64,000 nucleotides of DNA, from assembly GCA_973895155.1 (NCBI GenBank), contig OZ316892.1, forward strand, positions 30,690,001 through 30,754,000, in the 5' to 3' direction. A model generated the notes under the pieces. It was not told where the DNA came from. It saw only the letters and a program-made list of their open reading frames with translations, and did no database searches. The stretch comes from Marsupella aquatica. Lineage: Eukaryota > Marchantiophyta. Below, in pieces: positions 43,145 through 53,550 of this stretch (the stretch's first letter is position 1; each line of letters begins with the position of its first letter). The translations under genes were made by a program, and so were the position numbers.

Positions 43145-46071
43145 CATCGTAGGCCACAGGTTTCCAGACTGTTGGCTGCTCTTTTGGGAGCTCCTTGGGT
43201 TCCTCTATTACGGACGGAACCTCGGGGCTCCATGTAACTTTCTTTTTTGTGGGAGGAGTGGCGGTCTGAGTAGCATTTTCCTCGGGTATACCTGGCAAGG
43301 CAAGCCGGCCAACCGCCTTTGTAGGGCTCACTATTCCGGGGAATTCTTTGCCCGTTGCCGCATCATCTCTTACTGGCCTCCCTGGTGTTTCGATTTGGGC
43401 TGCTGGTCTGGGCTGGTTTAGAATATGGGCTTCTCGGACGGCACTTACCCCAAAGACTTCCTCTTCATCCAGCCGAGAGATTAACTCCACCATATTTACC
43501 TCATCTTCTGAGATTTCCTCCTCCGAGTCATATTCTTCGGGTCCCTGGGGCATTTCACCCTGATAGTCTTCTTCCTTCCATGACACCGTCGTGGTCGGGT
43601 TACCGAATCGTAATTCCTTCCTTCCCCAGTCGGTAACGACTCGGGCACCGTATAACCAGGGTCTGCCCAGCAGTACTGGATAAGAAGAGGGTCGGACTGG
43701 TCGCATCACCAGGTAATTTAGAAAAAACTCGAGGCCTCCAATCCACATGGATGTCTTGGTTAACGTCCCCAATGGCATGATCCTGGCGCCGTTTGCTAAC
43801 CGAAGCCTCCAATCCACGTGGATATCTTGGTTAACGTCCCCAATGGCATGATCCTGGCGCCGTTTGCTAACCGAATGGCGCGTGCCGTGGGTTGATAAGA
43901 CGTATATCCCAACCTTACGGACATGTCCTCCGTCATGATGTTTACACCGGACCCGCCATCTACCGGTACAAACCGAACAGTACAGCCCGCTATCTCGATA
44001 GAGACTTATGGCGCTCCTAAGTCGTGGTAAATCATCATACAGTCGGCTAAGGTGCTTACCCGAGGTAGCCGTCGCCTCCTCTTCTCTATCAGCATCTCCT
44101 TGAGTTGTTGCCGATACTTCGGGTTATCCTGCAATAGTTGTCCGACAGTGGCCGTGGCTGCACAGTTCTGAACATCCTTTTTGATGTCGTATTGGTTAGA
44201 CGGTGGTGTCGCAGATTTTAATGCTTCTGCTCCCTTGACTTCAGCTTGCAAGGGAGTCTCAGCTTCCTCGGCTTCTTCGGCCGCCTTAGCATCGGCAATA
44301 TCCTTCCTAATGGCTTTTTCGTGCTCTTGGGCCTCGTAGGCTTCCAATTGCTTTTTGACCAGTTCCTCTACTCCCGGGTAGAATAACTTTGGGTTATCCC
44401 GCTGGTAGTCCTCCTGCTCGTCTAGTTCCATCGGACTATTCTTATCCGCGACCGCCGTTTTTGCTTGGCGTCCTTTGGAGCTCGTTCTTTGTACTTGTCC
44501 TTCTTGCGGGATGATCGGGTAGAAACGCGGTAGCACTCGTCATCCGCGTGCGTTGATGTTTTCTTGACTGCTTCTATGAGGTCGATCCACTCGGTGGAGT
44601 CGTCCTACCATTCCATCGTTACCATTTGTACTACTGTATCCGTAATTGGTGGGGCCGCAGGTTGAGCAGCTCTGACGTCGCCGGCCTTTGCGTCTAGCAC
44701 CAAGGGGCAGTTTGACGTGGAATGTGCTTCGGTTCGACAGACCTGGCACAATGGAATCGCTCTCCCATCCCCTTGCTTCCTTTGCTCCGTGCACTCTCGG
44801 GCAAAGTGACCAGGTTTCTCGCAATTATAACAAACCAGGGTCCGCCAAACGCCGGGTTTAGGTGGTATACTTGGATTGCTAACCATCTGGGGGCCACGCC
44901 CATTCACCGGATACGGATAAGGGGTATGGAACCCTGGATTGTGGCCGCTTAGGGTGCGAGGTCCCGTCATACTCATCTGGAACACCGCCTCACCTGGATC
45001 CTCGAAGAAGTACTCCATCGTGCATCCCTCTGGCTCGGACTGTCCGGGCTCCAACTCTATCTGGTGCACACGTGTGTTCCATCTTGGACATTCTTGCACC
45101 ACATGTCCCGACTGATAACACTTGGAGCACCAAGCATGCGCTCGGGTTTCCGGTAGTTTCTTCTTGTCAAGAGGTTTTTCCACCAAGTGCACCGATAGTG
45201 CTTTCAGCCGGTCTGTGATTTCGTTCAGCTTTTCTACCTCAGCGGCCTTGGGGTCCGCAGTGACGACCTTGGCTCGCGGTTTATGTTTGCCCGTATCTGA
45301 CCGTGATCCCTTCTTTCTTCGGTGGTTACAAGACTCTAACTCGGTCTCGCTGGAGGATGAGCCAGTTGATGTCGGGCTACTGGACAGGGAATCACTAGAC
45401 TCTGAATCAGAGTCTGACGAAGAGCTTGTCCGGCCCTTCTTCTTATGTCGTCATTTCTTCTTCCTTTTCTTCTCGTCGTACTCAGAGTCGGAGTTGCTGA
45501 AGGTATGATACCTCCTGCTCTTCTTATGCTTGGTCCTCCTATTAAGCTGAGAGGCGTAGTGCGATTCCCTGAAGGATTCGGCACTATCAATTGCTTGTTG
45601 TAGCGTGGTGGTCTTCTTTTCTAGCACTAAGAACGCCATCCTCTGGGGTAGCGCGTTGACGAACCATTTCCTCAGCAGAGAGTCATCTGGCTTAGGCCAA
45701 ATCTTGGCGGCAACCTTCTGGAATCGCTGTAGAAATTTGCGAAGTGAGTCATGCTTACCCATCTGCATTCGTCCAATTTTTGACAGGGCCCGAGATTCGA
45801 TCCCCACAGGCCTAAATTCTTGCAAGAACGCCGTCTGGAACTGGCCCCATGTGAAACCAGGGGGTTGTAAGTTATACCACGGGCGTGCTTCTCCTCGTAG
45901 CACGCCTGGAAGAATGGTTAGCTTAATGGCTTCCTCGCCATTCGCCTTGGCCTTGGCCGTGGCCTCGAACTCAGCTATCCATTCATCAGGGTCGTCCGTG
46001 GGTCGTCCCATAAAGGGTCGATAGTGAAACCGGGATCGCTGCGACACGTTCTGAGCCGTAGGGGGCTGCAA
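43145..46071 (-). pseudogene. Element A gag and protease, broken
   Basis: From 46071 downward the frame encodes a gag domain (LPGVLRGEARPWYNL; FLQEFRPVGIESRALSKIG), a Lys-rich tract ended by TGA near 45449, a Ser/Asp-rich tract, CCHC knuckles (CSKCYQSGHVVQEC, CYNCEKPGHFAREC, CQVCRTEAHSTSNC), a TAG after VTMEW near 44606, and a frameshift near 44530. A linker (YDIKKDVQNCAATATVGQLL) ends in TAA after HDLGAP near 44006, and the protease (VPVDGG) region contains a 71-bp duplication. It then runs to VAYDGT at 43145, where element C entered. Codon third positions are richer in G and C than in C or E. Not functional. Confidence 0.9.
43734..43875. repeat. 71-bp tandem duplication in A protease region
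   Basis: GCCTCCAATCCACATGGATG starts a unit at 43734-43804 that is repeated, with a few substitutions, at 43805-43875. Because 71 is not a multiple of three, it shifts the protease frame. Confidence 0.95.
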
Positions 46072-47300
46072 CGCACCTGGTACCTGCGGGGCTGGTGGAA
46101 CTGGTGGAGTTCCTCCCGCCGTTGGTGCTTGGGTACCAGTGGTGGCCCTCCCACCACGTGCCCGTCCAAACTCGTTTCTCAGCCTTGAAACAAGTCGAAC
46201 CTTGCACTAACACGGAATGTTGGGGCAAGTTCTCCCCAACTATACTCCTTGTCGTTAGCGACCCCTCCCATACGAAGCCGCACTTGCCCTCGTCAGCACA
46301 ACCGTCGCTCAACGGTCTTTGCTATCTGCACAAGCAACCAACCAACCAACCGGTAAGAACTTGTCTTGATCTCGGAACTCCCAAGACCATTGTCTTGCCT
46401 CAAGCTCAACAGTCGTTAGTAAGTAGGTCAACGGATAGAGCCTCCCAGGCCCGCATGGCCTTGCCATAAGCTGAAACTAAGGTCGACATCACTGTTCGTC
46501 CAGAACAGTCTATCTACCGGATGTCGCCCAAGCTTCCCCACTTTCTACCCGTCAATGGCTGACCGCCCTGCCTCCAGGACATGCCCATGGCCCAAACTCA
46601 GTTTGTCACAAACTAGTAGTAACACGCCGGGACCATTCAGTTTCTAGATCTTAGCCACCTCTCTGCGAAATCGGGTTCCGCTTAACCTCTCACCATGCAT
46701 CGGGACCAGATCTCAATGGCAGCCCCCAGAGTCTACTTGGTTCTACCTCTCCAACATCAGGTCCCCGTGGGAACCAAATGCGGTTTGGTCACTGTTCGAC
46801 TTCGGATCGGCAAGAGGGACTCCCTCCATTGCAAGCCTCAAAACCAAAATCATCCAATGCACAATCAGAGAGCACCATGAGGTAGCTTTATTCATTAGCT
46901 TTCCAACGAGCCCAAGAACTCCCCCAACGGAGATCCGATCGTCGAGTTATGTTTGTTTCCACTTCAAAACTCGAAACGACGTATCTTCGTCGATCGCGAT
47001 CAGCTCGAGCTCAAACTTGAGAGGACCACTCCCCTCATATATGCTTCTGGGGACCTGCCACCCCCGGACCAGCTTTGGTCCCCTATCTTTGACCCCCTAC
47101 CCGAGGGTCCGTGGGCCCCGCCACTTAGCTCGAAACGAAGATAATCGAAAACCTTCCGTAACTTGACCTCGAGCGCAAATTGTGGCATAAGGGGCTAAAA
47201 GTTACGGCCCTAACCCCGCTCTGGTCCAGGCAACCCCCCCTGGTCCAGGCAACCCCCTCTTGGTCCATCGATGCGCGGCGACTCTAATCGAGTCTAAATC

Positions 47301-48068
47301 GGCCATAACTTTTGGCCCCTAGGTCCGTTGGCCAAAACATATGCGGCCCCATGATCGGGCTCATGTGGGGCTTCTCAGGCCCCTATGGTGATCCGTTGGA
47401 AAAATAGTTCATTTTTCCGTGATCGGCAACGGGCCCAAACTACAAGCATGCGGCTTGAGTCGGCCATAACTTTTGGCCCCTGGGTCCGTTGGCCGAGAAA
47501 TATGCGGCCCCATGATCGGGCTCATGTGGGGCTTCTTGGGCCCCTATGGTGATCCGTTGGAAAAATAGTTCATTTTTCCATGATCGGCAACGGGCCCAAA
47601 CTACAAGCATGCGGCTTGAGTCGATCATAACTTTTGGCCCCTGGGTCCGTTGGCCGAGAAATATGCGGCCCCATGATCGGGCTCATGTAGGGCTTCTTGT
47701 GCTCCTATGGTGATCCATTGGAAAAATAGTTCATTTTTCCATGATCGGCAACGGGCCCAAACTACAAGCATGCGGCTTGAGTCGGTCATAACTTTTGGCC
47801 CCTAGGTCCGTTGGCCGAGAAATATGCGGCCCCATGATCGGGCTTCTTGTGCTCCTATGGTGATCCGTTGGAAAAATAGTTCATTTTTCCATGATCGGCA
47901 ACGGGCCCAAACTACAAGCATGTGGCTTGAGTCGGTCATAACTTTTGGCCCCTGGGTCCGTTGGCCGAGAAATATGCGGCCCCATGATCGGGCTCATGTG
48001 GGGCTTCTTGGGCCCCTATGGTGATCCGTCAGAAAAATAGTTCATATTTCCATGATCGGCAATGGGCC
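47301..48068. repeat. Tandem array, about 161-bp unit, nearly five copies
   Basis: Units starting with (GG/GT)CATAACTTTTGGCCCC begin near 47301, 47462, 47623, 47784 and 47934; the fourth is about 11 bp shorter. Each includes ATATGCGGCCCCATGATCGG and an inverted repeat, GGAAAAATAGTTCATTTTTCC. Open frames on both strands are repeat translations. Confidence 0.92.
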
Positions 48069-48450
48069 CAATAAAGTTAATTGGAACGCGCTTTTCTCAA
48101 GTCTTGTCCTTGCTCTTAATAGCCTCCTCTTTGTTAGTCGCATCCCTAATGGCCATGATGGTAGCAAATCTAAGAGGGGCTCAACGCTGGAGTTAGGCAA
48201 CGCCGGAGCAATTACGAGTAGGTGAAAGTTGTATTCGCGACTGTACCCATCACAACATGCGATCCTGCTTGGGAAGCCGAGCTCCCTGCTCCACCGGATG
48301 CGGTATTCCCTTCCAAACTTGATGCTTCGTCCGGTTGTTGTAAATACGCAGAACGTGACCGGGTAAGGGGCATGCCCCTTCCTACACGTCGAGTACAAAA
48401 TCAAAGGTTATTAGCTCACTACACGGCTCCACTCGTAAGGCAAAATGAGT

Positions 48451-48470
48451 GCCCCCTCCATCTAGCGTCA
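48451..48470 (-). other. Candidate primer-binding site of element A
   Basis: On the minus strand TTTTTTGACGCTAGATGGAGGGGGC lies about 17 bp inside the 5' LTR edge and aligns in place with GTTTTTGGCGCCGCTGCCGGGG of C. The sequence differs enough that A may use another tRNA, or the site may have decayed. Confidence 0.45.
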
Positions 48471-48487
48471 AAAAACCGGTCGCCGTA

Positions 48488-51400
48488 TGTCGCGTCCCTA
48501 ACCTAGGCCTTAAATCCATTTTAGTGCCATGGCGCGACCTTGACCACCAGTAGGGGTGAGGGTTCGGGCAAGGAGGTGTGTAGTGGCCCCGATTAGCCCT
48601 AAGTCGGGCTAAGCCGATATACTTACTGGTATAACGCTTAAGCAATTCGTACTAGTCATAGGTATCTTTTATCTTCCACCGCTGGAATCCTCCCTCAGTT
48701 AGTGACTCGGACTAACTCCCGGCTTGGGGCTTTTCAAGCCATCGACGCGAAAGAACCTTGTGACATACAATGGGTGGCAATCCCTACCATTAGTCCGCAC
48801 CGGGTACGTCCCTTAAAATGGTGCCTTTGCCCAGACAAAGCATACTCACAACACCAGTTACTTGCGGAAACATTAGAGGGAAAAGACTACATTTACTCAG
48901 CGAAGCATCAGTTTACATGGTTGACTCGACTTCAAAGGGGGTCAGCAGGCCCAACGGCAGTCAATGCCCAGTCTCTACAAGGCCCCGCCTCGCACTTGCC
49001 CAGCAAGCTCGACTCTAGCTCTCACTCCTTGGTGCGCTCTGACCCTGCTCAGGCCGGGACTCCCCATGCCTCACCTTTCTTCTGCTGAGATAACTAAGCC
49101 TTCTCCCCTTTCCAAAGCGGAAGGGGAAGCCTAAATACTACAATTTGTGGAAGAGAACCGGAGGATACTACCTTCCGAGATACTACCTACTGACTAACTA
49201 CCTTCTGACTACTGGCCGTGCCGCACTGACTGGTTGACCGTCGACGACAAGGGTGCCGACCGGGATGGCAGCGGCCAAGTCTACTGACAAAAATCTAGTC
49301 CGTTGATGGACTCCATCCTACGTTGGCTGATTCTAACTGATCCGGCCCTAATTCTTCCTATTGCCGCTAATCGGCGCCTAATGACAGCCATTCTATCGTT
49401 ACACCTAACCAAAAGATGCCGCTGACTTAACTGCCTCGCGCGGCGCCTGCTTCCACCCTTCGCTAACCACCCCTTACGTGTGTGCTGTGGTTGGACCAGG
49501 GCTGGTCCCCTTGTCGGGGCGAGACCTCGAGCCGCCTTGATCAGAGGTGGGCCCAGGTTTTCCCCGCTGGAGGACGAGCAGGGTAACGCGGTCCTGCAAG
49601 GCCTTGTTGTCCCGTACCGCCTCCTCCGCCTCGTTTGTAGCTTCATCGGCCTCGGTCTGGAGCCGCGCTACCTCCAGGTTGAGCTGGTTAATGGAGTCGC
49701 GATGGATCTGGTCCTGAGCCAGCAATTTATCCCGTTCGGCGGAGAGACTAGCCACCTGCTATGCTGCCTGCAGGAATTGTTTGTTGAGATCGGTCAGGTT
49801 GGTAACCCGAGCCGAAGATTCTGAGCGTAATTGAAGCACGGTGTCGTCCAGCTTCTTGAGATCTGCTTGTGCTCCGCTTAACTCCTGGGTTAGTCCATCC
49901 CTCTGTTTGACGGTGCGGACTAACTCCTCGCGGCGGGTAGTGGCCTCCTCCTCGAGGTGCTCTACCAGCATCTGGAGGCGCCCGATCTCATTCCCCTTCG
50001 CCATGAGTTCTTCTTCCAAGCGGCTTACGATCCGTGGTTGGTGCTCTAACATGAAGAAGGCTGGTTGAAAGTATGCCAAGACTTGTTGTTCGATGTACAT
50101 TGCCAGCTCCCCAAACATAGTCTGGCTAAACTTCTGGACCAGGTTGTAGGCCATGGTTCCCGGGGCTACTTGGTAGTCCTCCATCCTCTCGGGTACCGGT
50201 GGTTCCTCGGGCGGGGCAACAAGCTCCTCCGTAGTCTGCGCTGGGGAGGGGAAGGTTTCTTCAGGTGGTGGAGGGATTGGGGGTGGTTGTACTGCGGGTA
50301 GCGGAGGCTCGACGGAAGGGGGCGGCGGAATTTCCACAGGAGGAGGTGGCGGAGTATTAGTTGCGGCTTCCGGCTCGGGGTTTGCCCGAGGGACGGTAGT
50401 CAGCGCGATCGGGGTTGCCTCCTTTGGGGCGGGGGTGACATTAGTCGGGGCTGAGGTGGCCATATTCTTTCCTCTAGCCTCCCGCCATGCCTTGTACCAG
50501 GCGAGGATAATGGCGATATGACTGCCCAAGTAAGTCTTCCCCCCAATAGCCATACCACCCTGAGCTCGCTTCAGCTCCCCCAAGAATCTTCGGTAGAAGA
50601 ATTGGGCCCAGTTCCGCCGTTTGTACTGTTCCACCTGCACGATCGTGCAAAGGGAAATCTCGGATCGTGGCTCAATCATGTGTAGGGTAGTCCGTATGAA
50701 GTTAAGACGCTCCATGCAGATTAAGTTGGTGCATGACCCCTGCTTGTATCCGTTGTCCGTCTTACCCTTGGGTTTGAAGTGCCGCGGCATATACTCCTTA
50801 TCCCGAATTTGGAGTTCAACCGGCACCGGCCCGGTTGGCAGATAGAAGATTTGCGTTAACCGATGCTCCATGAGTGATAAGGCCTGCCCCAAAACCTTGG
50901 TGGTCGATGCGTCAGTGTCAAAATTGGAGATGAACTCACAAATCTCCTTCGGCCCGGCGGCGCACGGCCTCCATAGCAAGTGAGCGAACTGCTCCAACTG
51001 ATGCTCCTTGAGATAGTCCGCGTGTTCGAGTTTCTTGATCGCGATCCAGACCACTTCGGGGACGCGGATTACCTGTAATAAGTTGGACTTCGGGTTATCC
51101 GGGGGCCGTCGGGTCTGGTTGGCCAGGGGGTTTGCTGGGGCAGGTGTAGGCACGGTGTTGGTTTGCGTTGTTGATTTGGGGGCCGTCGTCGTCCATGGCC
51201 GCTTACGAGAACGCTGTTCGAGTTGCAGACTAGCTTGCTCGGAACCTGAAGAACACTCTGTGTTGATCACTGGACGGACTTGAGACCGGTTCGGCGGTAC
51301 GCCGGTGGTCATCGGCTGAGACACTGGTGGTATCGGGGTAGCCATATCCCAGTTGAAGACGTTGGAGCTTTCCCCGAGGAATGTAAGATTACGCACCGCT

Positions 51401-52341
51401 TCCCGTTGTCTGCTGATGTCTTCTTGACGCTTTTTGGCTGCGATCTACTAGTCTAGGTACCCCGGAATCTTGTCGAACTCCGCTTGAGTAAGCCGTTGGC
51501 TGCCCTTCAGCTTAAAGAACTTCGCTGGGACTTCAAGAATCGCCTCTGCTACCGATCTAAGCCCTTCCTCGTTGAGATATAGTTTGGTGATGTAGTCTCG
51601 CAGCTCGTTGTAGCTGGAATCCCTGGTGATGGCTGTCCTTTTGCAATTAACCAGTGCTACCTTGGTCACCAGCTTCGCGTATCTTCGTTCGTAAGCGGCT
51701 TTCTTGGGACAAGAGTACCAGTAAGTCTCGGAGAACTTAGCACCTATCTCGCCAAACAAGGTCCAGAATCCCAAGGCTGTAAGGGTCATACTAACCTCGT
51801 AGTCCGGTTTGTTGAGTCCACGTTCCCACCCGGTTGGTCCTTTTTCTCGTGGAGGCCTCGCTCGTCCTGACTAAATCTCGCCATATTCCGCTCTTATCCC
51901 TCGATAATCTCCTTGTAAAGGTTGACTTGATTTGATCAGAAAGGCGAGTGGATGGCAACGTCCGCGAATTCCAAAAAGGTGGAAATGAGCAAATGGCCCG
52001 CAGCGCCATCGGCTCCTCTCTTATGGGGGTGCCAGGATGAGCCCGAGCGTGAGAAGGCCAGGCCGTTTTGGTCATTGATAATGAGCTGAAGTCAGCGCCT
52101 CGGTCCAAGCGTGATTCTTCTAACTGATTTTTACTCCGCTGCCGCCACCGTACCTCGGTCGCGCGTAATAATCCTCTTTCTGAACTCATAATCATTTGGT
52201 CATCTTAACCTACTCCTAATCTATTCATAATGGCAACAGACGGCTATACGTGCTATTCTACGCTATGGCTACGGTCCTACGTCCGTATAAGACCTAATCT
52301 ACGACCTGGGTTTGGTTAAGTGACATGTTACCCGTGTCACA
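48488..52341 (-). repeat. Element A 5' LTR
   Basis: 3854 bp, matching 19928-23777 throughout with scattered substitutions and a few indels. Its outer end abuts ATATT at 52342-52346. The end hairpin has one mismatch here (GTGACATG versus CGTGTCAC). It contains the better-preserved copy of the embedded ORF. Confidence 0.92.
49474..51789 (-). pseudogene. LTR-embedded coiled-coil ORF, copy in A 5' LTR
   Basis: Same frame and layout as the copy at 20914-23226, with fewer breaks: stops occur only after YLD (near 51448) and after FLQAA (near 49757). Between them a 545-codon stretch is open. It begins MRNLTFLGESSNVFNWDM, passes through the globular core (LICMERLNFIRTTLHMIEP; RRNWAQFFYRRFLGELKR; GGKTYLGSHIAIILAWY), a long Pro-rich tract, and most of the coiled coil. 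The last 94 codons continue the heptads and end in TTAHT. The ORF end lies 986 bp from the LTR end, as in the other copy. Either stop could be a late mutation except the one after YLD, which both LTRs share. Confidence 0.75.
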
Positions 52342-52437
52342 ATATTTGCAATACAAATACAATGAGATCTTGGTCCAATTGTTGGTGCAATGGACTTTGT
52401 GGTCCAACTCTTTGGGAATTGGAAGTGTGTCTACGAT

Positions 52438-52728
52438 TCATTTAGAATTGGAACCTTTGGCAAGGCCAGGGTCATCCCTCATCTGCTCATGGAAAGTATT
52501 GACCGGCCCTAAATCATGTGTAGCATAGCCTTTGTAGTCTGTGTTCCTAGGATGAGAAATCTTATGCCAATGGCCATTCCTATCTTTACAATGCACTACC
52601 CTATAATGGTTACCAAAAGTTTTCATTAAATTGTAAGTCAAAGCCTCATTAAATTGTAAGTCAAAGCCTTTTGACTCGATGAAAAAAGATTTCTTGCGGT
52701 CAACAAAAACAATGGTCTTCATTTTCAT
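52438..52728 (-). other. Gene-like fragment carried by X
   Basis: A 96-codon minus-strand frame with balanced composition (RVVHCKDRNGHWHKISHPRN; HEQMRDDPGLA) and no recognisable domain. A 23-bp tandem duplication (52624-52646 and 52647-52669) lies inside it. CACTA elements often carry captured host gene pieces, so it may be one; it could also be chance. Confidence 0.3.
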
Positions 52729-53009
52729 CTAGGTCAAAATTCTATGTATATTGTATCCCTAAATGAACTTAACCACGCCCCAAAAGGAGTTGTAGCAATT
52801 TGAGGAGGACATAGGTTTGTTTGGCGATCTGACATAGGTAAATTGGTTCCCATACGGTCAACATAGAGCTTTCATAATTGACCACGCAACCCAATATCAT
52901 GATACGCAAGAATTCATCAAGAATTGGCCCAAACTATGGATCTAAATGAACTCAGAGGTGTATAAAAACCCCAGGCACTCTATACTGAACATCAAATGTG
53001 CCTAAGGTT

Positions 53010-53090
53010 GCATGTACAATGCAAGAGATAAGAACTAGGAAGTTAAGCACCTATTGAGAGGAATAGTGTTTGGGATGGGTGACCTGACTT
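53010..53090 (+). ncRNA. 5S rRNA-derived segment (partial, degraded)
   Basis: GAAGTTAAGCAC near 53038 and GGATGGGTGACCT at 53073-53085 match the A-box and C-box parts of plant 5S rRNA, with nearly the right spacing (32 versus 31 bases) and GAACT just upstream as in 5S. The 5' third and the end after the C box do not match well. It is a 5S pseudogene piece or the head of a 5S-derived SINE, since other non-5S sequence follows directly. Confidence 0.65.
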
Positions 53091-53550
53091 CTCTAGTAGC
53101 CCGCAGCTTGCTAAGACTTGAAGCCTCGCACAAAAGAATACACTAGCTAGTGATATGCAACCCGTGGAGGAGTAGGATCAGGCCGGGGCAGCGCTAGGCC
53201 CGCCGATTGGGGTAATCGCACTTCAATTTTTGATTTGATTCTAATTGGGACCCCTGTCCCATTGTAGTACGATAGCACAATAGTTTTGGATTGCAAAGTA
53301 CTTGGAAATGGTTATGCCATTCTCACATAGTTGGACAATTGTTTGCCATTTCTTTTGAATTGAATGCGTCTTTCCGATACTAGTTTAATTGGACAAGTCC
53401 GATCTCGGTCCGATAACGCTAACCCAATTGTTTGGGGATTGGATGATACAATGCGACTTAAATTGGAACATCGGTAAAACCTGCAACAATCTGTCGAAGG
53501 GATCCGATTTGAGGAGAATTGGATTAAGGGTGAATTTTGTACTAGTGATT

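Larger units (their letters stand above)
46072..48487. other. Long untranslated leader of element A
   Basis: About 2.4 kb between the 5' LTR and gag with no supported gene. It contains a short triplet of CTGGTCCAGGCAACCCCC-like units near 47220-47265 and a 161-bp tandem array (47301-48068). In element C the equivalent leader is only about 50 bp, so this DNA is an expansion, an extra unrecognised region, or a further old insertion. Confidence 0.6.
19928..52341 (-). mobile_element. Gypsy element A with ORF-bearing 3.85-kb LTRs
   Basis: A starts at 19928 (TGTCGCG) and ends at 52341 (GTGTCACA), flanked by ATATT on both sides (19923-19927, 52342-52346). Its LTRs are 19928-23777 and 48488-52341 (3850 and 3854 bp). 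A polypurine-like tract abuts the 3' LTR and a candidate primer site abuts the 5' LTR. Coding order on the minus strand is gag (46071 downward), protease, linker, RT, RNase H, integrase. It is interrupted by C (30693-43139) and B (26458-30450); removing them rejoins the frame at YDGT/RLEELE and GEHV/IDLNLG. The element was about 16 kb long before these insertions. Stops, a frameshift and a 71-bp duplication show it is dead. Confidence 0.9.
19502..53547. mobile_element. CACTA-like non-autonomous DNA transposon X (interrupted)
   Basis: The left end reads CACTAGTATATTTTGG from 19502, and the right end read backwards is CACTAGTACAAAATTC ending at 53547. The flanks carry the 3-bp duplication ATT (19499-19501 and 53548-53550). 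CACTA ends and 3-bp duplications are hallmarks of the CACTA/EnSpm superfamily. Without element A and one duplicated copy, X is about 1.63 kb. Both ends are crowded with AATTGGA/TCCAATT words in both orientations, as expected of subterminal transposase-binding repeats. No transposase is present, so it would need help from a full element. It lies inside gypsy element E and is itself host to A. Confidence 0.75.
52347..53547. other. Right arm of X: gene-like fragment, 5S-like segment, subterminal repeats
   Basis: About 1.2 kb of the CACTA-like element. It holds an open minus-strand fragment (52438-52728), a 5S-rRNA-like segment (about 53010-53090), and a last 330 bp dense in AATTGGA/TCCAATT words. 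The ending TACTAGTG at 53540-53547 pairs with the left end. Confidence 0.65.

Noticed and set aside
47000-48404. Minus- and plus-strand frames of 60-120 codons in the leader of A
   Set aside because: They follow the 161-bp tandem units or are short with no motif.
19928-52341. The two 3.85-kb repeats as independent insertions of one element
   Set aside because: They lie in direct orientation, abut a polypurine-like tract and a primer-like site, enclose one gag-pol, and only the outer edges carry the ATATT duplication.
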